Source: Anaeramoeba flamelloides (lineage: Eukaryota; Metamonada; Anaeramoebidae). Taken from it: a stretch of DNA of 64,000 nt. Both the position numbers and the translations under genes were made by a program. The notes below the pieces were generated by a model. That model was not told the DNA's origin and ran no database searches. It saw nothing but the letters and a program-made list of their open reading frames with translations. Below, piece after piece: positions 46,021 through 57,300 of the stretch (its first letter is position 1; each line of letters opens with the position of its first letter). The stretch spans positions 2,046,001-2,110,000 of the forward strand of contig JANTQA010000060.1 in NCBI GenBank assembly GCA_027625915.1, in the 5' to 3' direction.

Positions 46021-48654
46021 TTTTCATTTGGTTATGTAAATAATATAATAGTTTTTTACTTTAATACTTTAATTATTTTTTTTCTTCTATTTTTTATTTA
46101 GTAATTTTTTTTTGATTACTCCTTTCTCTTAATAAATAAATAAAAAAAAATAAATGAATATTTCTAAGAATTTCATAAATGAAATTAAATTAAAATAGTT
46201 ATCAAATTGATCTAATTGTGATTGGGTTCAGAAATTATGATATTTGTAAATACGACTTCAAAAATTTAGAGTTACTGTATTATTTTGTTAGAGATTATGA
46301 ACTATTTATTTGTAGCAATTTGAAAAACCAAAATATTTCAGAATCTATTTATAATTTAGTTTTCATTTCTTTTTTCTTGAGTTGAACTTTTTGTGTTTTT
46401 TATTTAATTTAGACAATACTATAATTTTATATAATATTTGAAACAATTGTCTTTGTTTTGAATTATTTGAAAAAATATATTTGAAAAAAGAATTTTAAAA
46501 AAAATTGTTAAAAAAAAAATTGTTTTGTAAAATAAAAACAGAAAATAACATATATTGATAAATTCAAGAAAATTTCTGTTAATAAGTATTTAAATTAATT
46601 AGACAATTTTGAAAAAATCTTCGAAATTATACGTTGTTCAAATAATATATTTTTTTACATTGTTGACTTCAACATGATTATCACTCAAAAATGACTCTTC
46701 TTGGACGATAATTTAAAAAGAAAAAAACAATTATTTAAAAGAAACACCTCCTTAGGTCAATATTATTGGTTTACTTTTTAATTAATTCTGTGTATTCACC
46801 AGAACAAATTATTTGATTCAAAATATGATTTAATAAAACCAAAAAAAAATTATAAATAGAAATGTTTAAAAAATTATAAAATAAAAGATTCAACTCTGAT
46901 TGACTTGTGGTCTTTTCATGAACAAAATAATAAATGTTTATTTGTATTAAAATTTTCAATTTAAAGTATTACTTAAACAATCTTTTTTTTGTAATTTTGA
47001 CCAAAGGTAAAAAGTTCAAAAATGATTAAAATGTAAATACTTCCTTAACCAAAGTTATAATTGATTTTAAAATGTATTTTAATAAATTCACTTCTTAAAT
47101 AAAACGAACCATTAAGAATTTTTTTCATTTTTCCAGCTAATTTTTTCTTCAGCTTTTTTTTTTATTAAGCAATAAAAAAATAATATTTTAATGTTCTTTT
47201 GATTTTTTCGTAAAATATGTTTATATATTTGAAAAAGGAATTTTTTTTAATTTTAAATTTTATCAAATAAAAGATGAATTTTCAACTGATCTAAAAATTG
47301 ATCAAGTTGAAAATTTTTTGTTGATATTTTAAATGTGCAATTGAAATCAAAAACTGAATCACAGTGAATAAAATAATACGAATTACTCTTTTAGTAATCT
47401 TTTTTTTTTAAAAAAAAATAAGACTCGATTTAAGTTGAATTTTCAATCCAATTTAAAGGAGACCTGAGGTATTAAAAGAAAAAAAAAAAAAAAAAAAAAA
47501 ATATTTTTCAAACAATCTCCAAATTAGCGACAATACAATTATGATTTTATCTTGAATATTTAAAAAAGAACCAACTTCCCATTTCAGATTGAAAAAAATT
47601 CAATAAAATTATTTAAAATATAACAACAAAATATTGATACTTTTAGGATTAGGGGATTCTTCAACATTTTTCATTGACATTTAATAATAAAATCCGTATG
47701 AGAACTTTTTTTTTTTTGATGTAAAACATTTCACAATTCATTAATTGTTTTAAAATAACAAATAATCTCTTATACTTTGATTGTTTATTAAATTTATTTT
47801 ATTTTTGTTAAAGGGATAATATTTTTTAAAAATAAAATGAAATCTTGTCAGATCTTGAAAATTTTTTTTTGTAATTTATATTTCAAATTATAAAATGGAT
47901 GAGTTAACCTCATTTAATATTCTTATAAATTTAAGTCAATTTTTTGTAATCCAAAATTCCCATATATCCAATATAAATCAATAAACAGTAACATATTATT
48001 TTTATTAACAATTAAGATAATTCTTGAAAATGGTGAAACATATTTTTCGTTTTATCTGATAAAGTATTGATTTTGACAGAATATTTTTTATTTTTACAGT
48101 ATTTTTCATAATTAATATTTTCAATTCAAATCTCAGGAAATAAAACTAATAGAAGTATAGTGTGATTAAATAAATGAAAATTTGATAGAACTTCAACAAA
48201 ATATTATCAATGAAATTTAGATAAATTAAGTAAAAAAAGATTTTTCTTTAAAGTTTTTAAAAAAATGTTTTCCAGTTTTCAAAAAATAACAAAAAATTGC
48301 AAAAAATGCTGATAAAAAAATTTTTTGGCCTTACTCACAAGAAAAAATCTTACAATTTAAATCATTTTTGTCAGAAAACTATTGATTTTGAATTTTGAAG
48401 ATAAAATGACAAAATTCCCAAATATCTTCAAGAAAATTTTATTTTGTAAAATAATATTTTATCATACAACAAAAACACAATAATTATTTGTAAACTATTT
48501 AAGTAACTTTAAAACTTTTCTGATTATAAATATTCTTAAAAAAATACAATTGTTTTTCAATCTGTTGAATCAATCAATTTTTTTTTTTTGTTTAACCAAA
48601 AGAATTATCTCAAAAAAGAAAAAAAAAATCTTTATTTTTAATATTCCTGGCAAC
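46021..48654. other. gene-free A+T-rich DNA
   Basis: 2.6 kb with no recognisable gene, RNA or boundary-defined repeat. Long A run at 47479-47502. Confidence 0.5.
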
Positions 48655-48895
48655 AAAAACTTGCTATTGTATACTAATGATGGAAATTACAATAAACATG
48701 AAATTAATTGTTTATAATGTGAGAAATAAAATAAATTTAAATCTTTTCTTTTTTGGAAAAAATGAAAAAAAAAATCATTTCCCTGAAAAAAAATATTCTT
48801 TTCTTGGTTTCTTAGTCGATCCGAATTTTTTGAATCTTGGCGTCTACAAAATTTGTAAGTCGAGAATATCACCAATAACATATTTTAAAATTTTG
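48655..48895 (+). repeat. Rep-H dispersed repeat, copy 2
   Basis: The counterpart of 37145-37385 in opposite orientation: 'ttggtttcttagtcgatccg', 'aattttttgaatcttgg', 'tacaaaatttgtaag', 'atatcaccaataac'. Open frames on both strands are not conserved between copies. Confidence 0.5.
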
Positions 48896-49714
48896 TGTTT
48901 TTGTGGTTGAGTACTGATGCCTTAATTCATTTTTTTAAAAATATGTTTTTTGATCAAAAAAATTTTGTCTTTTAAAAAATTTTGTGTGTGTTATCTTCTT
49001 TTTGTTTTTTAATATTTTCCCTTCTACAAAATGAAAAATTTAAATATTTATGTATTGCTCCTCTGCCTTTAGCCTTCGAAACAACATAATACATATTTTC
49101 ACAGAGCCAAAGACGAGGGTAAATATGGCTAATATTTAACATTTTTTATTTTGTAAAATAGAAAATATTGAAAAATGTTAGGAGATAACTTACTTATCAA
49201 CCACCGAGTGTCATTTTTAAGACACTTTCCTCAATTTATTATTTTTTTTTTAAAAAATTGAGTAAAAGGGACAAATACGGCTAATACCCCCCCCCCCTTC
49301 CCTTTTTTTTTTTAAATGAAGTAAAAGGGACAGGCATAAACCAATAATTTTATGATTTGAATTTTTTCAAATTTTTCTTTGATTTTCTGGTTGATAATGT
49401 TCATTATCTGGCAAGTTCTCAACTATTAAATCTGTATTAATTGTTAATCTCTATATTTATAAAAGTACGACAATTTAGAATGTATCATGAATTTATACAA
49501 CACCACGAAGCTACATTGCCTGTGATTGATGTACATTATATTTTTAATTGAAATAAATACCATCAATTAATCTATTATGTAAAAAAAAAAAAAAAACGAA
49601 ATAAATATAATAAAAAAAAATATAAAACAAATATTGAAATAAATTATTAAAATTTAAACAAAATAATTTAAGAATAAAAGAATAAAAAAAAAATCTTTTG
49701 TTTTTTAGAAAAAA
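48896..49714. other. spacer with poly(C) run, 3' of the RING-CUE gene
   Basis: A run of about ten C at 49287-49298 separates two similar short stretches, 'gagtaaaagggacaaatac' (about 49260) and 'aagtaaaagggacaggc' (about 49320). The phrase 'aaata(t/c)ggctaata' also occurs twice (about 49122 and 49273). No gene. Confidence 0.45.
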
Positions 49715-51283
49715 TTAATTTTGGATTATTTGCTCATTTATTTCATTTCTTTCCAGTAATCTTTGTATTGTTTGGTTTGCATTTAAAGTCGACATTAGAT
49801 CCCTAATAATGACATGTATCGGAACATGTGGCAAAACTTGATGTACTAAATTGACCTGCGCTTGAATATAGTTTCGAGTTTCTTCATCGTCTGGTAAATT
49901 CCGATTTCTTCTCATATTACGGCGATTTCTTCTGTGGCGATGTAATCTGATTCTATACCCAACGATCATTCTTCGTTTGAGAGTATGGAGAAAATCTTCA
50001 AATCGATTAAAATTATTCAATATAAAATTTAAAAGAGTATTATTTTGCCACCACTGGTGCTGTTGATGATTCTGAGTTGTGTCTATTATGTGCTTTCTAC
50101 AAGTTGGGCAGGTGGGGTTGTATAATATCCAAGTTCTTATACAACTAGTATGGAAGCAATGGCCACAGTCCAACATTTTTACATTTTTTGAAAGGTTTAG
50201 TCGACAAATGGGGCATATTTCATTCTGCAAGGTTTCTTTTTTTAATTTGGTAACTTCTTTCATAACATTAGCACAATTGGAAAAAAGCTTATTACGAAGC
50301 TTCAGCGTCTTATAACTTTGTATAGAGCTCTTCCCTTTCATCAAAGCTTGAAGGATCAGTAATAAATGGAAAAAGCACAGCGAGGGCATTAAAAAATATG
50401 AAAGTGAAAATTGAAAAATGATTAAAAGAAAGCAACAACACTTTGTGAAAAGGATCACCCTTTTAATTTTTGTTTGCAATAAGCTGACTTGTTCTTCAAC
50501 TAAAAGCTGTTGCTGGTCATTATAAAAATTATTATCATCATTGTCATTGTCATTATCATTATCATTATCATTCACATTCTCATTCTGATTCTCATTATTA
50601 GCATTATGAACATTATTGACATTATTATATCTTCTAGAACTTGTCAAGATCAAATAAGAGCTACTGAAAATTTGAAAAGAATAAAGAAATAAAAACAAAG
50701 GGCTTGTCATCAAAAAATATTTTTTAATTCTGTAGTGAGTCGGCGCAAAAGAGGAAGCAGCACGATTTGAATTGTTAGTTGACAAAAGGAGATAAGTCGG
50801 CAAAATTGCAACAAGAGTCAAAAAGGATTGCAAATACAGTAGTCTTATTAAAAGCCTATGTTTTCTTTTATAACGCCGATCATGACGGTCCCTTCGTTCA
50901 GGCGAAACAAATAGAATTAATGTTGAAGACCTTTTTGTGATTGAGTAAATCCTTACAATGGAAACGCCACTTAAGATCAGCGCAAACCCAAAAAAAGAAA
51001 ACCAAGTTTTCCATATTATGAATTCTGTCAAAGAGATCGGCATACTTGACGTGCCGCTATACAAAGAAAAGATAAAAAAGATATTGAACGCCACTTTTAC
51101 CTCAAACGTTAATTGCTCAAGCGAGCGCAACCGTTTGAAAGCTAACAACATAAGAAATAAACCCAGAAAGAAAAATGTCATCACAATAGCAATAACGAGA
51201 AAGAAACGGATTGTTCTTTCATCAAAAAAGTAATTAATTGCTTTCAAAAGAGGCAAGTCAAAAATGTCTGTTTTCAACCCCAT
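49715..51283 (-). CDS. multi-span RING-H2/CUE ubiquitin ligase, gp78(AMFR)-like
   Basis: Probably an ER-membrane E3 ubiquitin ligase acting in disposal of misfolded proteins, by analogy with gp78/AMFR. A single exon gives 522 residues. The N-terminal ~330 residues contain about six hydrophobic spans (for example FFLVIAIVMTFFFLGLFLML near 27 and LLYLQSFLTLVAILPTYLLL near 147). An Asn/Asp-rich loop lies near 225-255. The RING-H2 domain occupies ~356-395: CPIC...DCGHCFHTSCIRTW...CPTC with all eight zinc ligands. A basic Arg/His-rich linker follows, then a CUE-like ubiquitin-binding segment (~472-515: VNLVHQVLPHVPIHVIIRDL). RING plus CUE on a multi-span protein favours gp78 over HRD1, which lacks CUE. 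No p97-binding VIM motif is clear at the C-terminus. Confidence 0.85.
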   Translation of the reverse strand: MGLKTDIFDLPLLKAINYFFDERTIRFFLVIAIVMTFFFLGLFLMLLAFKRLRSLEQLTFEVKVAFNIFFIFSLYSGTSSMPISLTEFIIWKTWFSFFGFALILSGVSIVRIYSITKRSSTLILFVSPERRDRHDRRYKRKHRLLIRLLYLQSFLTLVAILPTYLLLSTNNSNRAASSFAPTHYRIKKYFLMTSPLFLFLYSFQIFSSSYLILTSSRRYNNVNNVHNANNENQNENVNDNDNDNDNDNDDNNFYNDQQQLLVEEQVSLLQTKIKRVILFTKCCCFLLIIFQFSLSYFLMPSLCFFHLLLILQALMKGKSSIQSYKTLKLRNKLFSNCANVMKEVTKLKKETLQNEICPICRLNLSKNVKMLDCGHCFHTSCIRTWILYNPTCPTCRKHIIDTTQNHQQHQWWQNNTLLNFILNNFNRFEDFLHTLKRRMIVGYRIRLHRHRRNRRNMRRNRNLPDDEETRNYIQAQVNLVHQVLPHVPIHVIIRDLMSTLNANQTIQRLLERNEINEQIIQN

Positions 51284-51814
51284 TTGTGTTTTGTTGTTTG
51301 ATTAATTTTGTTTTTGTTTTGGATTTTTTTGATTGTTATTTGCTTGATTGTCGACTTGGTTGGGCTGTGTGAACAATTAAAGGCACTGATCACTAACAAA
51401 ATTATTGATGTCGAAAAAAGAATGTTTAAATAAGGCAAAGATCAAAAAGGATTGAGAATTGAGTCGAAAAAAAATCTAAAAAAATAATCTTGTGAAAAAA
51501 AAAAAGATCAAAAAATGACTAGTTTATTCTAAAAATGTACAGCCACCTAGAGAGATCTGTTACTTCTGTTTACATTTCAGAAAGTTAGTTTCCAACTTCT
51601 GACACTAGAAAATTAAGAAATGATTGAAACCGCACTATTCATTATAAACGTTTTTCCAAGTTAGGAACACACAAATTTGAAGTAGGTGGTTGAAATAATG
51701 ACAAACAAAAGAAAAACAAAACAAGAGTTTCTTGTTTCTTGCCGTTATTAATAAATTCAAAAAAATTGTAAATGCTGTTGTTAAAATAGTTTGTTTTTAA
51801 CTACAATTATACTT
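51284..51814. promoter_or_regulatory. upstream region of the RING-CUE gene
   Basis: A spacer that must hold the promoter of the minus-strand ligase gene. It is less A+T-rich for the first ~130 bp from the ATG, as expected for a transcribed leader. No specific factor site can be named. Confidence 0.25.
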
Positions 51815-52262
51815 GTTTCAAAATAAATTGCGTGTTTATTTGTTATAGAAGACCTATTCCTTAACCGATCAAAGAAACCAATGATAAACCCTAATTAAAT
51901 ATGTTATTGGTTTCTTAAAGTTCTATTATTTAAAATCAAATTCTAAAATTATAAGGATCAAATAGCAAAATGTATTTCAAAAAATGGAATAAATTTTTTG
52001 AAAATTTGTATCAAATATAAAAAACACTCTACAAATTTAAAAAAAATCTGAAAAAATTTCAACAAAAAGCATTCCTAATGTAAAATTTACTTAAAAAATC
52101 AAGTGATTTACTTTCATAATTGATTTGTACTTAGGTATACTATTGAATAGTAAAATGGATGTTGCATTGGAACAAGAAGAAAAAAAAAACAAACGATTAA
52201 ATTTTGAAACAAGGATTATTGTCATTGGGAAGGCATTGATATTATTACTGTACATTTAGTTT
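51815..52262 (+). repeat. Rep-F dispersed repeat, copy 3
   Basis: Collinear with 36465-36920: 'ttgttatagaagaccta', 'ttaaccgatcaaagaaacc', 'gttattggtttctta', 'ggatgttgcattggaacaag'. No ORF or inverted ends. As at the BCS1-like gene, it lies upstream of a minus-strand gene, at about 0.5 kb here and 1 kb there. Confidence 0.65.
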
Positions 52263-53561
52263 AATTTCAAATAATCTGGCAACGCTACTGTTAAAACAAT
52301 TCTTGACAAGAAATATTACAAAGGACATCTAATTTCACAACATTTCTAAAAATATAAACAAGGAAAATACCCAATTCAAAATTAATGTAAAACAATTTCC
52401 AATATGAAAAATAATACAAAAATATTAATAAAATTAGTTGAATTTAGGTAGATTTATTTTTTTCAGTTTGTTAGAGGTTTTTTGTATATTTCCACATTTA
52501 AAACAGAACCATACCCCAGTTCTATAAAACAAAGTTAAATTGGTGGTTTTTATTCTTTTATGTGCCTTAAATAATTAAAAAATAATTTTTTTTCTTAAGA
52601 AATTAGTGCAACCCTAGATTTTTCAAAAATTAAAATATACTAAAGTTGAAGATAAATGGTTTTAATACTCATCAGTTTAAATTATTTTTCAAAAATCAAT
52701 TCCAAATATTTTTAAACAATAAATTATTTTGATTTTTTCCTTAAGGATTACAATTAAGAATTATCATTTTGGAAATCATTTATTTTAATTACTTTTTAAT
52801 ATCTAAAAGATAGAACTACCAAAATTATATTATTTGAATATTTAATAAATCAATATTTGAATCCTCAAAAGTAAAATTTTTCTCAATTTTTTTTAATTTC
52901 AAGATTTACTCAATAATTATTTAGATTAAAACCAAAATGAAATTCTTTTTGTTTCCTTTTTTGGAAAACACACAGAATTTCGGATATAGAAAAATAAAAA
53001 ATCCAAATAACCTTTGAGTTAATTATTTATATTTTTTCTCAAAAAATGGAATTTTTTAGTAATTGATCTATATACAAATTTTTGATTGGTATTTATCAAC
53101 TTTGAAGTATTAGCTATTAGATGATTCAACCTTGAAATTACTCTGAAGTGTTGATTTTTTTCTAAATATATGAATTTTTCATTTATTTACAAGAAATCAT
53201 TTTTTAATTGATTGAATTAACAAAGATTACTATTTTTGTAATCTATTTTTTTAGAGAATTCTGAATAAGGTACAATTAATATGATAAAAATTTGATAGTG
53301 ATTTTTTTTAACATCGATTTCTTTGTGATAGATGCTTATACCTTAATCAAAATAACTTTGTATATTCAGTAATCTTTCCAACCTTAAATTATTTTTCTCT
53401 TTTTTCACCATTGAAAAAAAATAATACTTCAACTTAAAAAGCAAAAAACTTCAACTGACATTAAAACTTTAACAATTGTGTGGTATATTCGTGAATTAAT
53501 TTGAAAGATACTTTTTAAAATTTTCATAAAATTCTAATAAAAAATCTTGAAAAATATTACA
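52263..53561. other. gene-free A+T-rich DNA
   Basis: Nothing recognised. Confidence 0.5.
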
Positions 53562-53758
53562 TTCAGTTCCACATTTAAGGTACAAACTTTCAACAAAATT
53601 TAAGGCACATAGAAAAATCTCAAATTAAGTCACATATTTTGAAATTATTTTTTTTACACAAATTATTTTACTAGAATTAGAATTTTGTGCCTTAATTTGA
53701 GATTTTTTTGTACCTTAAATGTCTTTGAAAAGTTTTTGTCTTAATTATAGAACTGACC
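53562..53758. repeat. Rep-C palindromic short element, copy 2
   Basis: Starts 'ttcagttccacatttaagg' and ends 'cttaattatagaactgacc', inverse copies. The inner 'cacaaattattttactagaa' is identical to copy 1 at 5665-5860. Non-coding. Confidence 0.75.
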
Positions 53759-54314
53759 ATTACTAAAAGCTATTTCTGATTGAACTTGGAGACACATAAG
53801 ATTAATATATCACTTAAAAACTCAATAAATGAACTTTGAAGAAATAACTTTTTCTTTGTACTCAACCAATTTGTCTCCTACTATTTGTTGAAGAAATAGG
53901 ATAAATTTTCACTTTTTTACTTTTCAGAATTCAAAATTCTGGTAAAAAAATGATTTCTGAGTTCATTAAATTCCACACAAAAAAAGTGGCAAACAAATAT
54001 TGATAAAAATACTTTTGACTTCTATGACTGGGAACCTAAATTAACCAAAGAAAAATAGGAAAAACAAAAGAATTGAAAAATTTTTCCCATTTATTCCCCA
54101 AATACTCTCCAAGTAAAAAAATCACAATCATGAAAAACAATTCCCAAAATGTTCGTTTTTGAATTTTTTCATCATATTGTGGAATTTTTATATGAACCTT
54201 TGGCTAAACTATGAGATAATCTTTGAAATAAAAAAGTTTTACTCATTTTTTCTTCCTTTCCTTTTTTTTAAAAAAAAGATTCTCGAATATTGTGTGTTTT
54301 AAAATTCTAACAAA
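53759..54314. other. spacer upstream of the RhoGEF gene
   Basis: Presumed promoter and leader of the RhoGEF. T-rich then A-rich sequence precedes the ATG (about 54240-54280). No specific site named. Confidence 0.35.
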
Positions 54315-57300
54315 ATGAGTAGCTCAACAAGTGACTATGACTCAGAAACCGAAATTAAAGATAGCGATTCAAACGATGAAAACGAAAATGATGATCGATT
54401 AAAAGTATGTAAAAATATATTGAAATTTGAAAGGGGTTATGTTCGTGATTTAGAAATTTTGGTCAAGTACTTCTTAAAACGTTTTGAAAAAGAATCAACA
54501 AAAAAAGAACCAATAATTTCACCACAAGAAGTAAAAACAATCTTTTTTAACATTCGAAGAATACTAACTGCTTCTGCTGAATTTATTCATAATTTTGAAT
54601 ACAAGATTTTGGTTTGGGACAATGAAACAGAACTTGGTGATCTCTTTGTTTCACAAGTAAAACTCTCTTTATTCCAAAACTATTTGATTTTAGATTCTTG
54701 GTTCAACGAAGGAATTACATAAAAAAAAACTGAAAACAAAAAACAAAAAGAAAACAAATAACAAATAACAAAACAAATAACAAAAACAAAACAAAAAACA
54801 AAAAACAAAAAACACAAATAATGGTGTGTCGCTAACTTTTAAAATTATGATGCTAAAAATTTCTTTTTTCTCTTTATCATTCTTTTCTTTTTTTCGAATT
54901 TCTTAACAAAAAAAAACCTAGAAAGTGCAACTTAAAAACTATAAACTATACTTTGAAAATTTTGATGAATATTCAAAAGTGATTGTGAAGTGTAAAGAAA
55001 ACCAAGAATTCAAAAAGCTGGTTTTGGAGTTGGAAAAAGAAAAAGAAAAAAAATTGGAAAATTTGCTAGACTCTCCGATCAAGCACACACCCACTTATCG
55101 TGAATTAATAAGCGTATAATTAATCTTTTTCTTTTTTAACACACAACACACCAAAATGAAATTTTTTAATTTGCTTGGGTCGGTCTTTTATTCGATTTCT
55201 GTTGGTAATTTATTAAGAACTTTTTATATTTGCACCTTTTTCGTTAGTATAATTTTATTGAAACACTTGGAATTGTTTTTTCCCTTTTTTTTGAAAAGGT
55301 ATTCAATTCTTTTGTTTTGTAAATTTATTAATTTAAGCTTTTCTGTTTTCTTTTTTTATATTTTAAAAAAGAAAAAAAAAACATCTCCTTTTTGGATTAT
55401 TTGGATGGTTTTCTTGAGTTTGTCCATAAAACAAAATGAATAACATGTGGCCAATCGTAAAAGAAATCAAAAATAAAATTAATAATCAAAATAAGGCTTT
55501 TTTCGCTTTTTGATTTTTCTTGCAAGGAATAGAAGAAAAACAAGTTTGGCTTTCTCATTCAATTTGCAATAAAAAAAAATCAATTGATAAACTAAGGAAT
55601 AAGTTTCCACCATGAATAGCATTTATCCATTGTGTTATTTTACATTCACTTCTCAAAATGAATTCTCATTCTCAAAAAATTGGACAAAAAAATTACTAAT
55701 TTCAAAGTTAAAAACACCAAAACAAGAAAAATTATCAAATATATTTTTGAATGAAAATTAATTAAATTAAATGACTTTAAGGATTAGTCGAATTTTATGG
55801 TTACTGAGTACTATCTTTCCACCTAGTAACATATTTATAGACTTAAAAGAAACTTGATCTAAGGGATCTGGCTAACTTGAAAAATTTAGGTTTTTTTTTG
55901 GAAAATTTTGAGTTGGGCAAAAAACAATTTTCCTTCATCAAATCCAAATTATTCTCAACAAATTTTGAAGAAAAAAATTTCATTATGAAAATGTCACTCC
56001 ACTTTCTTTTCAAGTATGTTAGAGTGTAGCGAGAGAGTATAAATATACTTGAAAAGAAAGTGTAGTGGCATTTTCTTAATATCAAAAAAAATAGCTTTTT
56101 AGTTTTGCCTTGTTTTGTTCGGGAAATTCAAAAAATTTTTGGATCAATAAATGATTTTCAAGCAAAATCTAAAAAATCCCAAAAATTCCAAAAATTGCAA
56201 TATTTTGACTTTTCCTCAATCTATTGTCTTTTAAAGCTTTTTTTCTGTTTATAGTATTTTATTTCAACCCTCACAGAGCATAAAATTCGAATAGTCCTTA
56301 AGGGATTTTCAAGTACAAGTCCAAATTTAAAAACATTTCAAACTTTTAAAAGCAACTAAAAACAATATTTATAACAACCTGGGCAATTTTTTTGTTTTTA
56401 TAGATTTGATATGGAAATTATTAATATTTAGAATCAAATTTTGGCATGGATCTTCGATAAGGGTAAAATAAATTGTGAAAATTGAAAATTTCCAATTTTT
56501 TTTGTAAAAGAAATTCATAGTGTGTAAATTTAACTGATATTATAAAACTCCTGAAAGAGTGTTTTTATCAACAATTTCACCATTTTCACCTGAAAAAGTA
56601 GTCATTAAACAAATTAATAAACCAATATTATTTTCCAAGGAAAAAAAAACAAACCCAGGAAATGATTATTTTGTTATCAGAAAAGAAGTTTGATTGGGAC
56701 TTCGACTTAATCCGGTTCCTCATTTATTCTAAAGAACAAAAATAAAAAACATCTGAAAATTATCAATTCAACAGAAACTCAAATAATGAATTAATTTTAA
56801 AAAGTATTTATTTCGGTAATGAGAAACAAGAGATCAAAATAAATTCCATTAAAACACAAATTATTATAATAAAAAAATATTTATATCAAATAACGTTCTT
56901 TAGTTGAATTTCACAGAAACTTCAAATTTTTTGTTTCCTTCTGTTTCAAAAGTTGAATTTTAATTTTTTGATACAATTCCCGAAAAAAATTTTTTCTGGT
57001 ATACAATGCTGGTATTTTCAGATTAAATGGGAAAAAATTTTCACTTCTTGAATTAATTCTTTTTTTATTTATAAATGATCGTTGCTCAAAGGAATCAATT
57101 TAATTTTAGTTACAACATTTTAATTCCAGAACTCCTTATATAGTGTCAATATAGAATAATTCTCAATTCATTTTTTAAGTAAGAATTTTAATTTTACAAC
57201 TAAAGCTGAAGAACAATATTGAATATTTCAAGTGAAAAAAATTTTCCAATTTAATATGAAAATATTAGTATAAATGAAAATAAACTGTTTAGAATGAAAA

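Noticed and set aside
45844-46101. 85-residue plus-strand open frame
   Set aside because: It is made almost wholly of Rep-D foldback sequence.
55156-55443. 95-residue hydrophobic ORF with ATG just after RhoGEF exon 2
   Set aside because: It lies in a spliced intron and is biased to Phe/Leu/Lys by T- and A-rich sequence, with no recognisable motif.
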